From NCBI GenBank assembly GCA_017880705.1, contig JADGRS010000028.1:1-14559 (forward strand): a DNA stretch of 14,559 nucleotides. Direction: 5' to 3'. The stretch comes from Burkholderiales bacterium (lineage in GTDB: Bacteria > Pseudomonadota > Gammaproteobacteria > Burkholderiales > Usitatibacteraceae). Below the pieces are notes generated by a model, which worked only from the letters and a program-made list of their open reading frames with translations, ran no database searches and was not told the DNA's origin. A program made the translations under genes and the position numbers. Positions 1-6,810 of the stretch are shown here, in pieces (positions within the stretch are counted from its first letter, which is position 1; the number at the start of each line of letters is the position of its first letter).

Positions 1-198
1 GATCACCGCGGGGTCGAACGCGACCTGCACGACCTCCGCATGGCCGCTCGCCCCCCCGCAGACCTCCTCGTAAGTGGGCTTGGGCGTCTTGCCGCCCATG
101 TAGCCCGACTCCACCGACTCGACGCCCTTCAACTGGTCGAAGACGGCTTCGAGGCACCAGAAGCATCCCCCTGCGAGGGTCGCAATTTCGCGGGCCAT
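1..198 (-). CDS. msrA: Peptide-methionine (S)-S-oxide reductase MsrA, 5' part only
   Basis: MsrA reduces methionine-S-sulfoxide in proteins back to methionine. Only the first 66 codons lie in the window; the gene runs off the left edge. The translation begins [15 protein letters not shown], which carries the family's catalytic GCFW motif with the nucleophilic Cys at residue 12. It is followed by the typical SGYMGG segment and, near the edge, SGHAEVVQV. The ATG at 198-196 is chosen because a GGAG Shine-Dalgarno (complement of 205-208) sits six bases upstream and the catalytic motif then falls at the usual distance from the N-terminus. It is transcribed divergently from nrdJ with 29 bp between the start codons. 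Identification is firm; the resolving cysteines at the C-terminus cannot be seen here. Confidence 0.95.
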   Translation of the reverse strand, partial: MAREIATLAGGCFWCLEAVFDQLKGVESVESGYMGGKTPKPTYEEVCGGASGHAEVVQVAFDPAVI

Positions 199-227
199 CC
201 GAGTCTCCAAGGGATAAAATATTGATC

Positions 228-3083
228 ATGGCACAGACCATCCAGCCCCCGCGCGAGCCGCGGACCGTCGACACCCTCCCCGAGCAGGTGATCTCGCGCG
301 AGGTCCTGCTCGAGAAATACGCGAAGGACGGCGAGACCACGGCCGGGGAAGTGCGCGCGCGCGTGGCGCGCGCCCTCGCCTCGGTCGAGCCCGAGGCGAA
401 ACGCGTCCATTGGGAAGCGAAGTTCCTCGAGGCGCAGGAGCTCGGCTTCATTCCCGCGGGCCGCATCAACTCGGCCGCGGGCACGTCGCTCACCGCGACC
501 CTCATCAACTGCTTCGTGCAGCCGGTCGGCGATTCGATCACGGAAGTGGTCGACGGCAAGCCCGGGATCTACACGGCCCTCGCCGAGGCCGCGGAAACGA
601 TGCGCCGCGGAGGCGGCGTGGGCTACGACTTCTCCTCGATCCGCCCCGAAGGCGCGCACGTCCGCGGCACCAACTCGCGGGCGAGCGGGCCCGTCTCGTA
701 CATGCGCGTCTTCGACCAGTCGTGCGAGACCGTGGAATCGGCGGGCGCGCGCCGCGGCGCGCAGATGGGCGTGCTGCGCTGCGACCATCCTGACATCGAG
801 CGCTTCATCCACGCGAAGGACACTGGCAAGCTCACCAACTTCAACCTCTCGGTCGGCATGACGGACGCGTTCATGCGGGAGGTCGAGTCGGATCGCGACA
901 TCGAGCTCGTTCACAAGGCCGAGCCCGCGGCGGACGTGAGGCAGGCGGGCGCGTACCAGCGCGGCGACGGGCTGTGGGTCTATCGCAAGGTGCGCGCGCG
1001 CGACCTGTGGGACCAGATCATGCGGTCCACCTACGATCATGCCGAGCCCGGAATCCTGTTCCTCGACCGGGTGAATCGCGACAACAACCTCCACTATTGC
1101 GAGACCCTGGAGACCTGCAACCCCTGCGCGGAAGAGTTCCTGCCTTCCTACGGGTGCTGCTGCCTCGGATCGATCGACCTCACGCGATTCGTGCGCGATC
1201 CCTTCACCGAACGCGCGCGCTTCGATTTCGACGCGTTTGCGCCGGTCGTGGAAGTCGCCACGAGGATGCTCGACAACGTGCTGGACGTGACGCCGTGGCC
1301 GTTGCGGCAGCAGGACGACGAGTCGAAGGCGAAGCGCCGCGTGGGCCTCGGATACACCGGGCTCGGCGACGCGCTCGTGATGCTGCGCCTTCGCTACGAC
1401 ACCGATGGGGCGCGGGCCGCGGCGGCGCACATCACCGAGTTCATGCGCGACCGCGCCTACCATGCGTCGATCGAGCTCGCGCGCGAGCGCGGCGCGTTTC
1501 CGATGTTCAACAAGGACCTCTACCTGTCCGGTGGAAACTTCGCATCGCGCCTGCCGAACGAGATGAAGGATCGCATCCGGCAGCACGGCATCAGGAATTC
1601 GCACCTCCTGGCGATCGCGCCTACCGGCACCATCAGCCTCGCCTTCGCCGACAACGCCTCCAACGGCATCGAGCCGCCGTTCTCGTGGACGTACACGCGC
1701 AAGAAGCGCATGGCCGACGGCACGCACAAGGAGTTCCGCGTCGAGGACCACGCGTGGCGGCTCTATCGCCACCTGCACGGCGAAGAGGCGAAGCTGCCCG
1801 AATATTTCGTGACGGCGCTCGAGATCTCGGCCGATGCGCACGAGGCGATGGTCGCCGCGGTCGCGCCGTTCGTCGACACGAGCATCTCGAAGACGGTGAA
1901 CGTCGCCGAGGATTATCCCTACGCGCAATTCGAGGACCTCTACATGAAGGCCTGGAAGTCGGGCCTCAAGGGCCTCGCGACCTATCGGCCCAACAAGGTG
2001 CTGGGCGCGGTGCTCACGCCTGACGGGCCCGCCAAGGACGCGATGCAGCTCTCCGGCGACGGGGCGAACCGCCGCCTCTCGATCAAGGCGCTGCCCCGGC
2101 CGGTTCTCACCAGCCTTCGCTGGCCGGGCCGCCCCGAGATGCCCGAGGGCAACCTCGCGTGGACCTACATGATCGACTCGCCGTTCGGCCGCTTCGCGCT
2201 CTTCGTCGGCCAGGTCGACGAGGCGGGGCGCACCTTCCCGTTCGAGGTGTGGGTCAACGGCGCGGAGCAGCCGCGGGGCCTGGGTGCCGTCGCGAAGACC
2301 CTCTCGATGGACATGCGCGCCGACGACCGCGAATGGCTCAAGATGAAGCTGGACGTCCTCGCGAGCACCGTGGGCGACGATTCGTTCGACATGTACTTTC
2401 CCCCGCACGGCGAGAAGCGCCGCGTGCCCGGCGTGGTCTCCGCGATGGCGCAGGCGGTGCGTTGGCGCTGCGAGCAGCTGAACACCTTCGATTCCCCGGG
2501 CGCGACGCCGGTCCTCGATCACATGTTCAGCATCGACGAGCCGCGCACCGGCGCCGACGGCACGCTCTCGTGGACCGTCGACATCGCGAATCCGGCCTCT
2601 GGCGACGAGTTCGTGCTGGGACTGAAGGAGGTGCACCTTCCCGACGGCGCGACGCGTCCCTATTCGATCTGGCTCTCGGGCCACTACCCGCGGGCGCTCG
2701 ACGGCCTCACGCGCATCCTCTCGCTCGACATGCGCGTGGTCGATCCCGCATGGATCGGGATGAAGCTGCGCAAGCTCCTCGACTACTCGGAGCCCCTCGG
2801 CGATTTCATGGCGTTCGTTCCCGGCGAGCGCCGCCAGCAGAACTGGCCTTCGACGGTCGCGTACCTCGCGCGCCTGGTGATTCACCGCTACGCGATGCTG
2901 GGCGTGCTCGACGAGCGCGGCTATCCGACGCGCGAGATGGGTGTCCTCGAGGCGCCCCGGGCGGCCGGCGACCCGGCGGTCATGAAAGGCGCGCGCTGCC
3001 GCGAGTGCGGCAACTACACCGTCATCCGCAAGGACGGCTGCGATTTCTGCAGCGCTTGCGGCTGGACCGGAATGTGCGGCTGA
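228..3083 (+). CDS. nrdJ: Adenosylcobalamin-dependent (class II) ribonucleotide reductase NrdJ
   Basis: Reduces ribonucleotides to deoxyribonucleotides using a cobalamin-generated thiyl radical, so neither oxygen nor a NrdB subunit is required. Counting from ATG 228 (951 aa): NCFVQ with Cys95 (equivalent to the first active-site Cys), a [13 protein letters not shown] loop at 129-141, and CNPCAEE at 297-303 with the thiyl Cys300 and Glu302. [10 protein letters not shown] run at 310-318 supplies the partner Cys. [13 protein letters not shown] lies at 456-468. No N-terminal ATP-cone is evident. After about residue 640 come two related TSCPD-like domains (about 640-750 and 778-890), then a Cys-rich tail beginning CRECG at 924 and ending GWTGMCG, probably zinc-binding and/or redox-relay. 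The start is uncertain by two codons: a TTG at 222 is better spaced from the weak AAGGGA (209-214). No cobalamin riboswitch fits in the short upstream gap. Confidence 0.96.
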   Translation: MAQTIQPPREPRTVDTLPEQVISREVLLEKYAKDGETTAGEVRARVARALASVEPEAKRVHWEAKFLEAQELGFIPAGRINSAAGTSLTATLINCFVQPVGDSITEVVDGKPGIYTALAEAAETMRRGGGVGYDFSSIRPEGAHVRGTNSRASGPVSYMRVFDQSCETVESAGARRGAQMGVLRCDHPDIERFIHAKDTGKLTNFNLSVGMTDAFMREVESDRDIELVHKAEPAADVRQAGAYQRGDGLWVYRKVRARDLWDQIMRSTYDHAEPGILFLDRVNRDNNLHYCETLETCNPCAEEFLPSYGCCCLGSIDLTRFVRDPFTERARFDFDAFAPVVEVATRMLDNVLDVTPWPLRQQDDESKAKRRVGLGYTGLGDALVMLRLRYDTDGARAAAAHITEFMRDRAYHASIELARERGAFPMFNKDLYLSGGNFASRLPNEMKDRIRQHGIRNSHLLAIAPTGTISLAFADNASNGIEPPFSWTYTRKKRMADGTHKEFRVEDHAWRLYRHLHGEEAKLPEYFVTALEISADAHEAMVAAVAPFVDTSISKTVNVAEDYPYAQFEDLYMKAWKSGLKGLATYRPNKVLGAVLTPDGPAKDAMQLSGDGANRRLSIKALPRPVLTSLRWPGRPEMPEGNLAWTYMIDSPFGRFALFVGQVDEAGRTFPFEVWVNGAEQPRGLGAVAKTLSMDMRADDREWLKMKLDVLASTVGDDSFDMYFPPHGEKRRVPGVVSAMAQAVRWRCEQLNTFDSPGATPVLDHMFSIDEPRTGADGTLSWTVDIANPASGDEFVLGLKEVHLPDGATRPYSIWLSGHYPRALDGLTRILSLDMRVVDPAWIGMKLRKLLDYSEPLGDFMAFVPGERRQQNWPSTVAYLARLVIHRYAMLGVLDERGYPTREMGVLEAPRAAGDPAVMKGARCRECGNYTVIRKDGCDFCSACGWTGMCG

Positions 3084-3092
3084 GCTGTCTGG

Positions 3093-3112
3093 GTCCCCGC
3101 CTTCGCGAGGAC
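3093..3112. repeat. REP-like palindrome at the end of nrdJ
   Basis: A hairpin ten bases past the nrdJ stop codon. GTCC-C-CGC pairs with GCG-A-GGAC around a CTTC loop (8 positions, one C/A mismatch). On the minus strand it reads CGCGAAGGCGGGGACCCAG, resembling the short dispersed extragenic palindromes common in proteobacterial genomes (family resemblance is from memory). It may help terminate nrdJ transcription, but no U-tract follows. Only one copy is seen in this window. Confidence 0.6.
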
Positions 3113-3140
3113 GGATCGCCTATTCTCTAGCGGCGATCCG
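3112..3140. terminator. Perfect 9-bp inverted repeat at the convergent nrdJ / zinc-ribbon gene junction
   Basis: CGGATCGCC (3112-3120) pairs perfectly with GGCGATCCG (3132-3140) around an 11-nt loop. It overlaps the stop codon and last codons of the minus-strand zinc-ribbon gene (stop at 3129-3127) and begins at the last base of the preceding palindrome. Lying between converging genes, it could act as a bidirectional transcription barrier. It lacks a clear U-tract on either strand, so terminator function is inferred from position and symmetry only. Confidence 0.45.
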
Positions 3141-3432
3141 GCTTCACCAGCGGCACGATGTAGTGGTAGAGCGGCATCATGACCATCATGCCGAGCACCA
3201 CGCCGCCGAGCGCGCCCGCGAGCGCGAAGATCCTGGAGTTGAACGCGTCGCCGACGAACCACAGCCCGCATATCGCGAACACGAACATCGGGAGCGCCGC
3301 GAGATGCGCATGCAGCCACGAGACGCTCACGCGCCGCTTGCATCCCGTGCATTGCAGCGTCTTGCTCGGACCGAGCGATTGCTTCTGCCAGAACGAGAAG
3401 ACTTTGCGCTCGCACCACGGACATGCGTACAT
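3127..3432 (-). CDS. Small zinc-ribbon membrane protein, hypothetical
   Basis: A 101-residue protein not assigned to a named family. The N-terminus carries two cysteine pairs, CPWC at residues 4-7 and CTGC at about 28-31, arranged as a small zinc ribbon. Two hydrophobic segments follow (about 44-62 and 69-93), so the protein is probably an inner-membrane hairpin with a cytoplasmic metal-binding head, ending in KPDRR. The ATG at 3432 is supported by AGGGAG (complement of 3439-3444) six bases upstream. It lies 108 bp downstream of the EamA-type gene on the same strand and converges on nrdJ. The function is unknown; the coding call rests on the good ribosome-binding site, the ordered Cys pairs and the membrane segments. 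Confidence 0.75.
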   Translation of the reverse strand: MYACPWCERKVFSFWQKQSLGPSKTLQCTGCKRRVSVSWLHAHLAALPMFVFAICGLWFVGDAFNSRIFALAGALGGVVLGMMVMMPLYHYIVPLVKPDRR

Positions 3433-3540
3433 CGGTGACTCCCTGAAGCGTCCGCCATGGAACGCGGCTCGAAGCTCATTTTCCCCGATATCAATCCGCT
3501 TCCAAAATTGCCTTTGTAACCCGCCGGGAGTTCCTTGCGC

Positions 3541-4383
3541 TCAGGCCCTGACGGCGAGCGAGGCGGCAGCGGCGAGCACCAGGGCCCCTCCCGCGATCTG
3601 GATCGGCGAGAGCGACTCGCCCAGCAGCGTCCACGCGAGCGCGACCGTGACCACCGGCTCGAGCGTCGAAGCGATGGAGGCCCTCGCGGGGCCGACGCGC
3701 CTGAGTCCCGCGAAGAAAGCCATGATCGCTATCACCGTGGACACGAGCGCGATCGCGGCGAGCGCCGCCCAGCTCCACCACACGCCCGGAAAGTGCGGCT
3801 CGCGAAAGAGGCTCGCGGCGAGAAGCGTCGCGGCCGCGGAGAGGCACACGATCGTGCCGCTCGCCACGGGATCGGCGTTCACGAGCTCGCGCGCTCCGAC
3901 CACGATGTAGACCGAATAGAGCGCCGCGGCGCCGAGCCCGAGCGCGATGCCCTCGGCCGTGCCGTGGCCGCCGCCCAGCGTCAGCGCGATCCCCGCGAAA
4001 CTCGCCGCGAGCAACGCGAGCCGCCTGCGGGTGAGGCGTTCGCCGAGAAACGCCGCGGCGAGGAGGCACACCAGCGTGGGATAGGCGTAGAGCAGGAGCG
4101 CCACCAATCCCGCCGACGCGTGGTTCAGCGCGGCGAAGTAGCACACGGCCTGGCCGACGTAGCCGATCGCGCCCATGAGGATCGCGGCGAGCAACGGCCG
4201 GCCGCGAAGCCAAGGCCGCCGCGAAGCCACCATGATGATCGAGAGAATTGCGCCGGCAATCGTGAAGCGCCCGATGAGGACGCCCAGCACGTCGGCCCCG
4301 CCCGCGTACGCGGCGCGCGCGAAGATCGCCATCGCCCCGAAGGCGCCGGCGGACACGGCGATCAGCAGGAGCCCTAGCTTAAT
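3541..4383 (-). CDS. EamA/DMT-family transporter, start codon uncertain
   Basis: An inner-membrane permease of the drug/metabolite transporter superfamily; the substrate cannot be predicted. About 280 residues with roughly ten hydrophobic segments in two EamA halves. The first begins [22 protein letters not shown]; the second contains GLGAAALYSVYIVVGARELV, and the C-terminal half includes the typical ASTLEPVVTVALAWTLLGE segment. The reading frame stays open far upstream, but that part (Arg-rich, inside ubiJ) is a shadow. The first transmembrane segment begins only about two codons after the ubiJ stop, and no ATG, GTG or TTG precedes it in a credible position. The coordinate given uses ATT 4383-4381, which overlaps the ubiJ stop. 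GTG 4356 and an ATG about ten codons further on are alternatives that shorten or lose helix 1. It probably belongs to the DUF971-ubiE-ubiJ operon. Confidence 0.85.
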   Translation of the reverse strand: MKLGLLLIAVSAGAFGAMAIFARAAYAGGADVLGVLIGRFTIAGAILSIIMVASRRPWLRGRPLLAAILMGAIGYVGQAVCYFAALNHASAGLVALLLYAYPTLVCLLAAAFLGERLTRRRLALLAASFAGIALTLGGGHGTAEGIALGLGAAALYSVYIVVGARELVNADPVASGTIVCLSAAATLLAASLFREPHFPGVWWSWAALAAIALVSTVIAIMAFFAGLRRVGPARASIASTLEPVVTVALAWTLLGESLSPIQIAGGALVLAAAASLAVRA

Positions 4384-4949
4384 TTTTCGACGCGCTTGGC
4401 GAGGCGCTCGACGGCGTCGCGAAGCTCCGCGACGCCCTCCACGAACGAATCGATCTTCACGCGCGTCGCGATGAGGGGCGACTCCTCGGTCCAGTACTCG
4501 GCGGCTCCCTGCGCCAGGCGCAGCGGCGCATCGCGTCCCCACCGGCCGATCTGGCGCGCGACGGACACGATGCGATGCGCCGCGATGTCCCCCACCGCCC
4601 GGGAGAGGTCTTCCTCGAAGTCCCAGGTGACGTTCGCCGCGAGATACGACACCTCCTGGGCGAACTCCATGTCTCCCTTCATCTCGATCTCGCGAAACGC
4701 GGCCTCTTCGTTGGCGACGATGCGCGGCAGCAGGAATGGCGAGATGCGCACCTCGAGGTCGCGCGCGGCCCCGGGAAGGGCGGCGGCCACCTGGCCGGTC
4801 GTCTGCACGGTGAAGCCGAGCGTCATCGGCCCCAACTGGAACACGGCCGTGCGCCCGGCGTGCCTTTGCAGTCGCTCCATCGCGACCGGGGCCGAGCGCA
4901 GCACGTGATTGACGGCGCGCGTCGCCGGACGCGTGAAGAGCCCCATCAT
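4374..4949 (-). CDS. ubiJ: Ubiquinone biosynthesis accessory factor UbiJ (SCP2 domain)
   Basis: UbiJ is a soluble lipid-binding accessory protein of the ubiquinone-synthesis complex. The 191-residue product is close to the roughly 200 residues of the E. coli protein. An SCP2 sterol-carrier fold covers about residues 15-115 (from [20 protein letters not shown] through the [19 protein letters not shown] segment). A charged helical tail ending in [12 protein letters not shown] probably forms a coiled coil, as in other UbiJ proteins. The start codon ATG 4949-4947 overlaps the ubiE stop (ATGA), implying translational coupling; a second ATG follows directly at 4946. The ubiE-ubiJ order matches other proteobacteria, but the usual next gene, ubiB, is replaced by the EamA-type transporter. 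Confidence 0.9.
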   Translation of the reverse strand: MMGLFTRPATRAVNHVLRSAPVAMERLQRHAGRTAVFQLGPMTLGFTVQTTGQVAAALPGAARDLEVRISPFLLPRIVANEEAAFREIEMKGDMEFAQEVSYLAANVTWDFEEDLSRAVGDIAAHRIVSVARQIGRWGRDAPLRLAQGAAEYWTEESPLIATRVKIDSFVEGVAELRDAVERLAKRVEKLS

Positions 4950-5683
4950 GCCTTGTACCCGCGATGCAGCGCGACGACGCCCGCGGTGAGGTTGAAATAC
5001 TCGACCTTCATCAGCCCCGCCGATTCCATCATCGACTTGAGCGTCTCCTGGTCGGGATGCATGCGGATCGACTCGGCGAGATAGCGGTACGCGGCCTCGT
5101 CCTTCGCGATGTACTTGCCGAGCGCCGGCAGGATCGAGAACGAGTACGCGTCGTAGGCGCGCTCGAGGGGCTTCCACGGGCGCGAGAACTCGAGCACGAT
5201 CACGCGCCCGCCGGGTCTCGCGACGCGCGTCATCTCCGCCAGCGCGCGGTCCTTGTGGGTCATGTTGCGAAGGCCGAAGGCGACCGACACGCAATCGAAG
5301 GCATCGTCGCGGAAAGGCAGCTTCTCCGCGTCGCAGATCGCGAGCGGCGGAAAGATTCCCGCGTCGATCATCTTGTCGCGCCCGACGGAAAGCATCGCCG
5401 CGTTGATGTCGGTCATCCACACCTCGCCTTCCGGCCCCGCGCGCTTCGCGAAGGCGCGCGCGAGGTCGCCGCTGCCCGAGGCCACGTCGAGCACGCGCGA
5501 TCCCGGGCGCACTCCCGAGAGCTCGAGCGCGAAACGCTTCCATACCCGGTGCAGGCCGAGCGACATGAGGTCGTTCATCACGTCATAGCTCGGCGCCACG
5601 GACTTGAAGACCGCGCCGACGCGCCTTGCCTTCTCGTCCTCGGATACGTTCTCGTAGCCGAAATGCGTGGTCTTGTCCGTCAT
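4946..5683 (-). CDS. ubiE: Ubiquinone/menaquinone C-methyltransferase UbiE
   Basis: A SAM-dependent methyltransferase that adds the ring C-methyl group in ubiquinone (and menaquinone) synthesis. 245 residues from ATG 5683, close to the E. coli length. Visible motifs are the N-terminal UbiE signature [17 protein letters not shown] (33-49), the SAM-binding motif [13 protein letters not shown] (65-76), the acidic TDIN (91-94), FGLRNM (136-141) and the second signature [15 protein letters not shown] (about 153-167). The frame is open 31 codons further upstream, but that stretch is the DUF971 gene read in another frame. The start overlaps the DUF971 stop (ATGA) and the stop overlaps the ubiJ start, so the three genes form a tightly coupled operon. 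Confidence 0.97.
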   Translation of the reverse strand: MTDKTTHFGYENVSEDEKARRVGAVFKSVAPSYDVMNDLMSLGLHRVWKRFALELSGVRPGSRVLDVASGSGDLARAFAKRAGPEGEVWMTDINAAMLSVGRDKMIDAGIFPPLAICDAEKLPFRDDAFDCVSVAFGLRNMTHKDRALAEMTRVARPGGRVIVLEFSRPWKPLERAYDAYSFSILPALGKYIAKDEAAYRYLAESIRMHPDQETLKSMMESAGLMKVEYFNLTAGVVALHRGYKA

Positions 5684-6042
5684 GGGTCGCGGCTCTTGCC
5701 CGCGTGCTCGAGGCGGGCGAGATAGGTCTTCCAGTTGGACTCGTGCTTCGTGCCCAGCTCGTGCAGGTAGTCCCACGAGTAGATGCCCGTGTCGTGGCCG
5801 TCGCTGAAGACGAACTTCACCGCGTACACGCCCACCGGCTCGACCGCTTTCACGCCGACGTTGCGCTTGCCCACCTGGAGCACCTCCTGCCCGGGCCCGT
5901 GGCCGCGCACCTCGGCCGAGGGCGAGAAGACCCGCAGGTATTCCACCGGCAGCGAGAACTTGCGCCCGTCGTCGAACGCCAGGTCGAGCATTCCCGACTG
6001 CTGGTGCAGGGTGATCTCGGTGGGCCTGGGCTTGGCGACCAT
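5680..6042 (-). CDS. DUF971 (GBBH-like N-terminal domain) protein
   Basis: A 120-residue single-domain protein of the DUF971 family, related to the N-terminal domain of gamma-butyrobetaine hydroxylase. Visible hallmarks are [15 protein letters not shown] at 31-45 and the C-terminal [12 protein letters not shown] block. Its biochemical role is unestablished. Being upstream of ubiE with a 4-base ATGA overlap suggests co-expression with ubiquinone synthesis; the same neighbourhood is, from memory, common in betaproteobacteria. No Shine-Dalgarno is visible upstream of ATG 6042, where the sequence runs into the palindromic element within 14 bases. That element may have displaced or now supplies the operon's promoter. 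Confidence 0.9.
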   Translation of the reverse strand: MVAKPRPTEITLHQQSGMLDLAFDDGRKFSLPVEYLRVFSPSAEVRGHGPGQEVLQVGKRNVGVKAVEPVGVYAVKFVFSDGHDTGIYSWDYLHELGTKHESNWKTYLARLEHAGKSRDP

Positions 6043-6056
6043 GAAAACGGTGTCGG

Positions 6057-6155
6057 ATGGAAATTGGTGTCAGGTACGGATTCTGCGTACAACCGCGCGA
6101 GTGTGTCTTATTATCTCAGACGGTCAAAAAATGCGTACCTGACACCAATTTCCAT
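6057..6155. repeat. 99-bp palindromic element with 22-bp perfect inverted arms (MITE/REP-like)
   Basis: Arms at 6057-6078 and 6134-6155 are exact reverse complements over 22 bp, with core GGAAATTGGTGTCAGGTACG. After one mismatch the match extends a further 3 bp inward, leaving a loop of about 47-55 nt. The loop is AT-richer than its surroundings and holds a TATTAT hexamer at 6109-6114 and a run of six A. The element fills almost the whole gap between the divergent DUF971 and EIIA genes, and the right arm ends on the second base of the EIIA start codon. It is too short to encode a transposase, so it looks like a non-autonomous mobile or REP-type element. No target-site duplication is obvious, and no second copy exists in the window. 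Confidence 0.8.
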
Positions 6156-6543
6156 GATCGGAATCCTCATCGTGTCCCACGGCACGTTCGGCGAGTCGCT
6201 GATCCATTCGGCGAGCCACGTGCTCGGCAAGCGCCCCCTGTTCCTGCGCCAGCTCGGGGTGACGGTGCACGACGACCCGGACGCGATCCTGCCGGTGGCC
6301 GAAGACCTCATCCGCTTCCTCGATCAGGGCCAGGGCGTCCTGGTCCTGAGCGACATCTACGGCGCGACGCCCTCGAACATCGCGGTGAAGCTCCTGAAGC
6401 CCGGCAAGGTCGAGGGCGCCGCCGGCGTGAACCTCCCGATGCTGATCAGGGCGCTCACCTATCGAAACGAGCCGCTCGAATCGCTCCTCGAGAAGGCGCT
6501 CTCGGGCGCGATCGAAGGCGTGATGCGGATGGAGGCGCAGTGA
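6154..6543 (+). CDS. PTS EIIA component, mannose family (EIIA-Man)
   Basis: A cytoplasmic phosphocarrier of 129 residues. The start MIGILIVSHGTFG places the phosphorylatable His at residue 9, the standard EIIA-Man position. LVLSDIYGATPSNIA (about 64-78) and the GVNLPML segment complete the fold signature. There is no EIIB, EIIC or EIID gene alongside, so a regulatory phosphorylation target is more likely than sugar uptake. The ATG at 6154 is the only start consistent with the family N-terminus, yet no Shine-Dalgarno precedes it: the upstream 22 bases are the right arm of the palindromic element. The stop overlaps the HPr start by four bases. Confidence 0.93.
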   Translation: MIGILIVSHGTFGESLIHSASHVLGKRPLFLRQLGVTVHDDPDAILPVAEDLIRFLDQGQGVLVLSDIYGATPSNIAVKLLKPGKVEGAAGVNLPMLIRALTYRNEPLESLLEKALSGAIEGVMRMEAQ

Positions 6544-6809
6544 TCAAGCGCACCATCCAGGTCTCGAACAAGCTGGGCCTGCACGCGCGCGCGTCCGCCA
6601 AGCTCACGCAATTGGCCTCGAGGTACCAGTCGAGCGTCTGGATCGCGCGCAACGGTCGGCGCGTGAACGCCAAGAGCATCATGGGCGTGATGATGCTCGC
6701 GGCGGGCCTCGGGTCGACCATCGAGCTCGAGACCGACGGCGCCGACGAGCTCGCCGCGATCGACGCGATCGAGGCGCTCTTCAGCGACAAGTTCGGCGAG
6801 GGCGCGTGA
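6540..6809 (+). CDS. ptsH: Phosphocarrier protein HPr
   Basis: HPr accepts phosphate from EI and passes it to EIIA proteins. 89 residues from GTG 6540. The active-site His is residue 15 in LGLHARASAK. Ser46 lies in NAKSIMGVMML, the site that HPr kinase/phosphorylase modifies in organisms that have it, so serine control is possible here although no hprK lies in the window. The GTG start overlaps the EIIA stop (GTGA), and a GGAGG at 6531-6535 lies four bases upstream. It ends one base before the EI start codon. This is a complete, ordinary HPr within a three-gene operon. Confidence 0.97.
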   Translation: MIKRTIQVSNKLGLHARASAKLTQLASRYQSSVWIARNGRRVNAKSIMGVMMLAAGLGSTIELETDGADELAAIDAIEALFSDKFGEGA

Positions 6810-6810
6810 C

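Noticed and set aside
1..228. A cobalamin riboswitch in front of nrdJ
   Set aside because: The upstream DNA is msrA coding sequence with an intact frame, and the 29-bp gap cannot hold the large aptamer; no B12-box-like sequence was seen.
129..2885. A 918-codon open frame on the minus strand opposite nrdJ
   Set aside because: Its Arg/Val/Glu/His-rich, low-complexity translation is the typical antisense shadow of a GC-rich gene, and nrdJ has complete family motifs across the same span.
3535..4377. A plus-strand frame opposite the EamA-type transporter
   Set aside because: Arg/Glu/His-rich shadow of a membrane-protein gene; the minus strand gives orderly transmembrane helices.
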